Origin: Candidatus Woesearchaeota archaeon
Lineage (GTDB): Archaea > Nanobdellota > Nanobdellia > Woesearchaeales > GW2011-AR4
DNA: 13,770 nt
NCBI GenBank assembly: GCA_013330825.1
Contig: DUHN01000078.1
Location: forward strand, 1-13,770
Reading direction: 5' to 3'
Made by a program: the position numbers and the translations under genes. Shown piece by piece: positions 12,469-13,770 of this stretch (within the stretch, counting starts at the first letter, position 1; every line of letters begins with the position of its first letter). The notes beneath the pieces were generated by a model. It had not been told where the DNA came from. It made no database searches and saw nothing but the letters and a program-made list of their open reading frames with translations.

Positions 12469-12618
12469 ATGGCACGACGCCGCAAGGGCCCGGAGAAGGC
12501 GATGGAGGACGTGCAGCGCGAGGAGATGCAGCGCAAGTGCCCGGAATGCGGCTCCACGGAGATCGAGCACGACCACGGGGAGTACTACTGCGGGAAGTGC
12601 GGGATGGTGCTTGAGTAG
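12469..12618 (+). CDS. Stand-alone TFIIB-type zinc-ribbon protein, 49 residues
   Basis: The protein has a basic start (MARRRKGPEK), a short helix (AMEDVQREEMQRK) and a zinc ribbon: C24-P-E-C27, GSTEIEHDHGEYY, C41-G-K-C44, GMVLE. This is the pattern of the N-terminal ribbon of archaeal TFB/TFIIB (CPECGS...C..CG.VL), which docks on RNA polymerase. The B-finger and the cyclin repeats that bind TBP and DNA are absent, so this is a free ribbon. The stop follows the ribbon at once, with no sign of decay. The start is supported by a TATA box 27 bases upstream. Possible roles are a competitor or cofactor at the RNA polymerase dock, or an unrelated zinc-ribbon function. Coding potential is judged from the intact cysteine pattern and promoter; function is inferred. 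Confidence 0.8.
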   Translation: MARRRKGPEKAMEDVQREEMQRKCPECGSTEIEHDHGEYYCGKCGMVLE

Positions 12619-12676
12619 CCAGAGGATGCTGAGTTCTGGATAGTTTGTTATCACTAAATGAGGGATAAAATAAATA

Positions 12677-12689
12677 GAAATATAAATCC
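12677..12689 (+). promoter_or_regulatory. TATA box of the gene starting at 12708
   Basis: GAAATATAAATCC is centred 25 bases upstream of the ATG at 12708, so the message should be leaderless. A small inverted repeat, TTATC/GATAA, lies just upstream (about 12649-12668). Confidence 0.6.
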
Positions 12690-12707
12690 TGTCAGCATAC
12701 CACGATA

Positions 12708-13424
12708 ATGAGCATCCAAGCGGGGACCCTTGACCCTTATGTCATACGTAAGGCGAACGCGGAAATCAGCAGGAATCTCAAGATTGCTGTTGGGGCAGGA
12801 AACCCCCATGCAAAATTGGAAGCACTGTGCACGGCAGAGGCTCATGCCAAATATCTCGCCACCGGCGCTGCGGAGGATCCTCAGTTTCATTACCGCCTTG
12901 GGAGGATATTAGGGGATGTCGTTAAAGAAGGCTTCTTCGTCATCGACAAAAAGGGAGTGTTCACCAACATCCACCACATGATGGCTTCCTATACTGAGGC
13001 GGTACGCCTTACGGAAATGAAAAAAAACGATGATGTGCTGAAGAGGCATTATCTAGATCAGGAATCCGCCCAAGAGAAATCCGTCATTGTGATACATGAT
13101 TGCGCACGCGCCGGCTTCGCAACGGGGCTCTACCGCCTTTTTGAATGGCAGGCGAATTTTGGCAACGAAAAAGAGGCATCACAAGCGTTCCTGACAGCTG
13201 CCATGTATGCCAATGAGCTGTTGGTGGCTGGAGAACCCCTTCTTACCCTCAGAGCAAAGAAGAAAGTTGCGGCGATATTCGGGTACCTCTTCGAAGGAAA
13301 AGGGCATGCCGCACTCTGCCCTCGGGGCGTCTCTGTTGTCAGGCAGGCCTATGGGCCCACTTATTCGCATATCGTTCCTCCCGACCATCAAACTATTCCG
13401 CTGGACAGGGCCAAGATGAATTGA
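12708..13424 (+). CDS. Orphan mainly helical protein of unknown function, 238 residues
   Basis: I do not recognise this protein. No signal peptide or membrane segment. Alanine-rich amphipathic helices dominate (AEISRNLKIAVGAG, LEALCTAEAHAKYLATG, QAFLTAAMYANELLVAG), resembling helical-repeat or bundle proteins without a clear TPR consensus. A short strand-like stretch, SVIVIHDCARAGFATGLYRL, has a nucleotide-enzyme flavour but no diagnostic motif. The C-terminus (YSHIVPPDHQTIPLDRAKMN) is extended. Its base composition looks less GC-rich than rad50 and L7Ae on either side. It has its own leaderless-type promoter. Confidence 0.78.
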   Translation: MSIQAGTLDPYVIRKANAEISRNLKIAVGAGNPHAKLEALCTAEAHAKYLATGAAEDPQFHYRLGRILGDVVKEGFFVIDKKGVFTNIHHMMASYTEAVRLTEMKKNDDVLKRHYLDQESAQEKSVIVIHDCARAGFATGLYRLFEWQANFGNEKEASQAFLTAAMYANELLVAGEPLLTLRAKKKVAAIFGYLFEGKGHAALCPRGVSVVRQAYGPTYSHIVPPDHQTIPLDRAKMN

Positions 13425-13439
13425 TTTAACCCACCACAA

Positions 13440-13450
13440 CCCTTATAAAC
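13440..13450 (+). promoter_or_regulatory. Upstream TATA box in the L7Ae leader region
   Basis: CCCTTATAAAC predicts a transcript start near 13472, about 95 bases before the L7Ae start codon and separate from the nearer box at 13529-13543. It may produce a longer L7Ae transcript or a small separate RNA. Confidence 0.45.
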
Positions 13451-13478
13451 AATCCATCGCTTCCCAGCAGCATAACCG

Positions 13479-13535
13479 ATGACTGATGACGGGGAAACCC
13501 TGAGGGAGGCAGTTTTTCTGCACCATAACCTTTAA
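13479..13535 (+). other. Possible 18-codon leader ORF upstream of L7Ae
   Basis: An ATG about 7 bases after the start predicted from the upstream TATA box opens a frame, [18 protein letters not shown], that stops at 13533-13535 inside the next TATA box. The same stretch can form a small GGG-GAAA-CCC hairpin (13491-13500). There is no independent evidence for translation; a chance ORF is the simplest explanation. Confidence 0.18.
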
Positions 13536-13543
13536 AAATATCC
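13529..13543 (+). promoter_or_regulatory. Proximal TATA box of the L7Ae gene
   Basis: CCTTTAAAAATATCC is centred near 13536, predicting a transcript start near 13562. The in-frame ATG at 13556 is only 20 bases from the centre and would probably not be in this transcript, which favours the ATG at 13568. Confidence 0.55.
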
Positions 13544-13567
13544 CTCGAACTCGGCATGGAGGACACT

Positions 13568-13770
13568 ATGGCAGCAATCGAAGCATCCAAGGAGCTCGCG
13601 GACAAGGTCTACGAGGCAATTGAAGTAGCCCGGGCAACGGGCAAGATCAGGAAGGGCGCGAACGAGGCCACGAAGGCGGTGGCCAAGGGCCAGGCCAAGC
13701 TCGTGGTCATCGCGAAGGACACGCAGCCCGCGGAAGTGGTCATGCACATCCCCATGCTCGCGGAAGAGAA
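13568..13770 (+). CDS. rpl7ae: Ribosomal protein L7Ae, 3' partial
   Basis: L7Ae is a 50S ribosomal protein and also the kink-turn-binding core protein of archaeal C/D and H/ACA guide RNPs and RNase P. The 67 visible residues carry the family hallmarks: [33 protein letters not shown] with the RNA-binding G-x-N-E-x-T-K element, [16 protein letters not shown], and HIPMLAEE. The reading frame continues past the right edge, so about 50 C-terminal residues are missing. GGAGG at 13558-13562 lies six bases before the ATG; an alternative in-frame ATG at 13556 would add MEDT. In many archaea this gene heads a cluster with S28e, L24e and NDK, which would lie beyond the window. Confidence 0.95.
   Translation, partial: MAAIEASKELADKVYEAIEVARATGKIRKGANEATKAVAKGQAKLVVIAKDTQPAEVVMHIPMLAEE

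Noticed and set aside
12354..12614. 86-codon plus-strand frame overlapping the TFIIB-ribbon gene
   Set aside because: It runs out of frame across the gene with the intact zinc ribbon and through the folded element, and it has no motif of its own.
13473..13515. C/D box guide RNA upstream of L7Ae (TGATGA and CTGA words)
   Set aside because: Only one usable C/D pair is seen, the spacing between boxes is short, and no internal C'/D' pair or terminal stem is present. Kept only as a weak leader hypothesis.
1..13770. CRISPR arrays, insertion sequences, phage or defence systems
   Set aside because: No regularly spaced repeats, transposase or integrase motifs, or known defence proteins were seen on either strand.

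Overview
The window reads as a stretch of archaeal chromosome. Supporting this are an archaeal-type SRP54 at the left edge, a Rad50 with zinc hook, endonuclease Q (EndoQ), a TFIIB-type zinc ribbon, a ribosomal protein L7Ae at the right edge, and a TATA box about 25-29 bases upstream of most start codons. Several features point to the DPANN superphylum: a small membrane-anchored protein with 'AQLTIF', 'SC...QGGY' and 'IPYYW' signatures of a kind I recall from Woesearchaeota/Pacearchaeota-like genomes, paired with a secreted M23 peptidase. The lineage call is an inference from memory of protein families. Base composition is GC-rich in the core genes (65% in one hand-counted 60-base line of the gene at 1948-2613) and clearly lower in several orphan genes (45-52% in hand-counted lines).

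Layout, left to right. SRP54 (its first ~15-17 residues lie outside the window) runs rightward and converges on two leftward orphan genes (1337-1885, 1948-2613). From a divergent promoter at about 2631-2670, a rightward pair follows: a family 2 glycosyltransferase with C-terminal TPR repeats, and EndoQ, overlapping by 4 bases. A second rightward pair (5134-7783) encodes the membrane-anchored QGGY-type protein and a secreted M23 metallopeptidase, overlapping by 8 bases. This pair converges, with only 12 bases between stops, on a leftward DUF1385/YqhQ-like membrane protein. Upstream of that lies tRNA-Val(CAC) with encoded CCA, also leftward. Then come a rightward C39-like cysteine peptidase, a leftward RGG/zinc-ribbon mini-protein, a rightward Rad50 with no Mre11 beside it, a 206-base gap that holds a strong potential RNA fold, a 49-residue stand-alone TFIIB-type zinc ribbon, an orphan 238-residue protein, and the 5' part of L7Ae.

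Functionally the window mixes housekeeping (protein targeting, translation, tRNA), DNA repair (EndoQ with a C-terminal PCNA-binding motif, Rad50), and a cell-surface module (exported QGGY protein plus M23 peptidase). The most interesting items are the M23 operon in an archaeon, the folded element at 12336-12424, the free-standing TFIIB ribbon protein beside it, and the C39-like peptidase. No CRISPR array, insertion sequence, integrase or toxin-antitoxin pair was seen. No stretch longer than 300 bases lacks a gene; the longest gaps are 9976-10204 (promoters, small repeats) and 12263-12468 (terminator and folded element).
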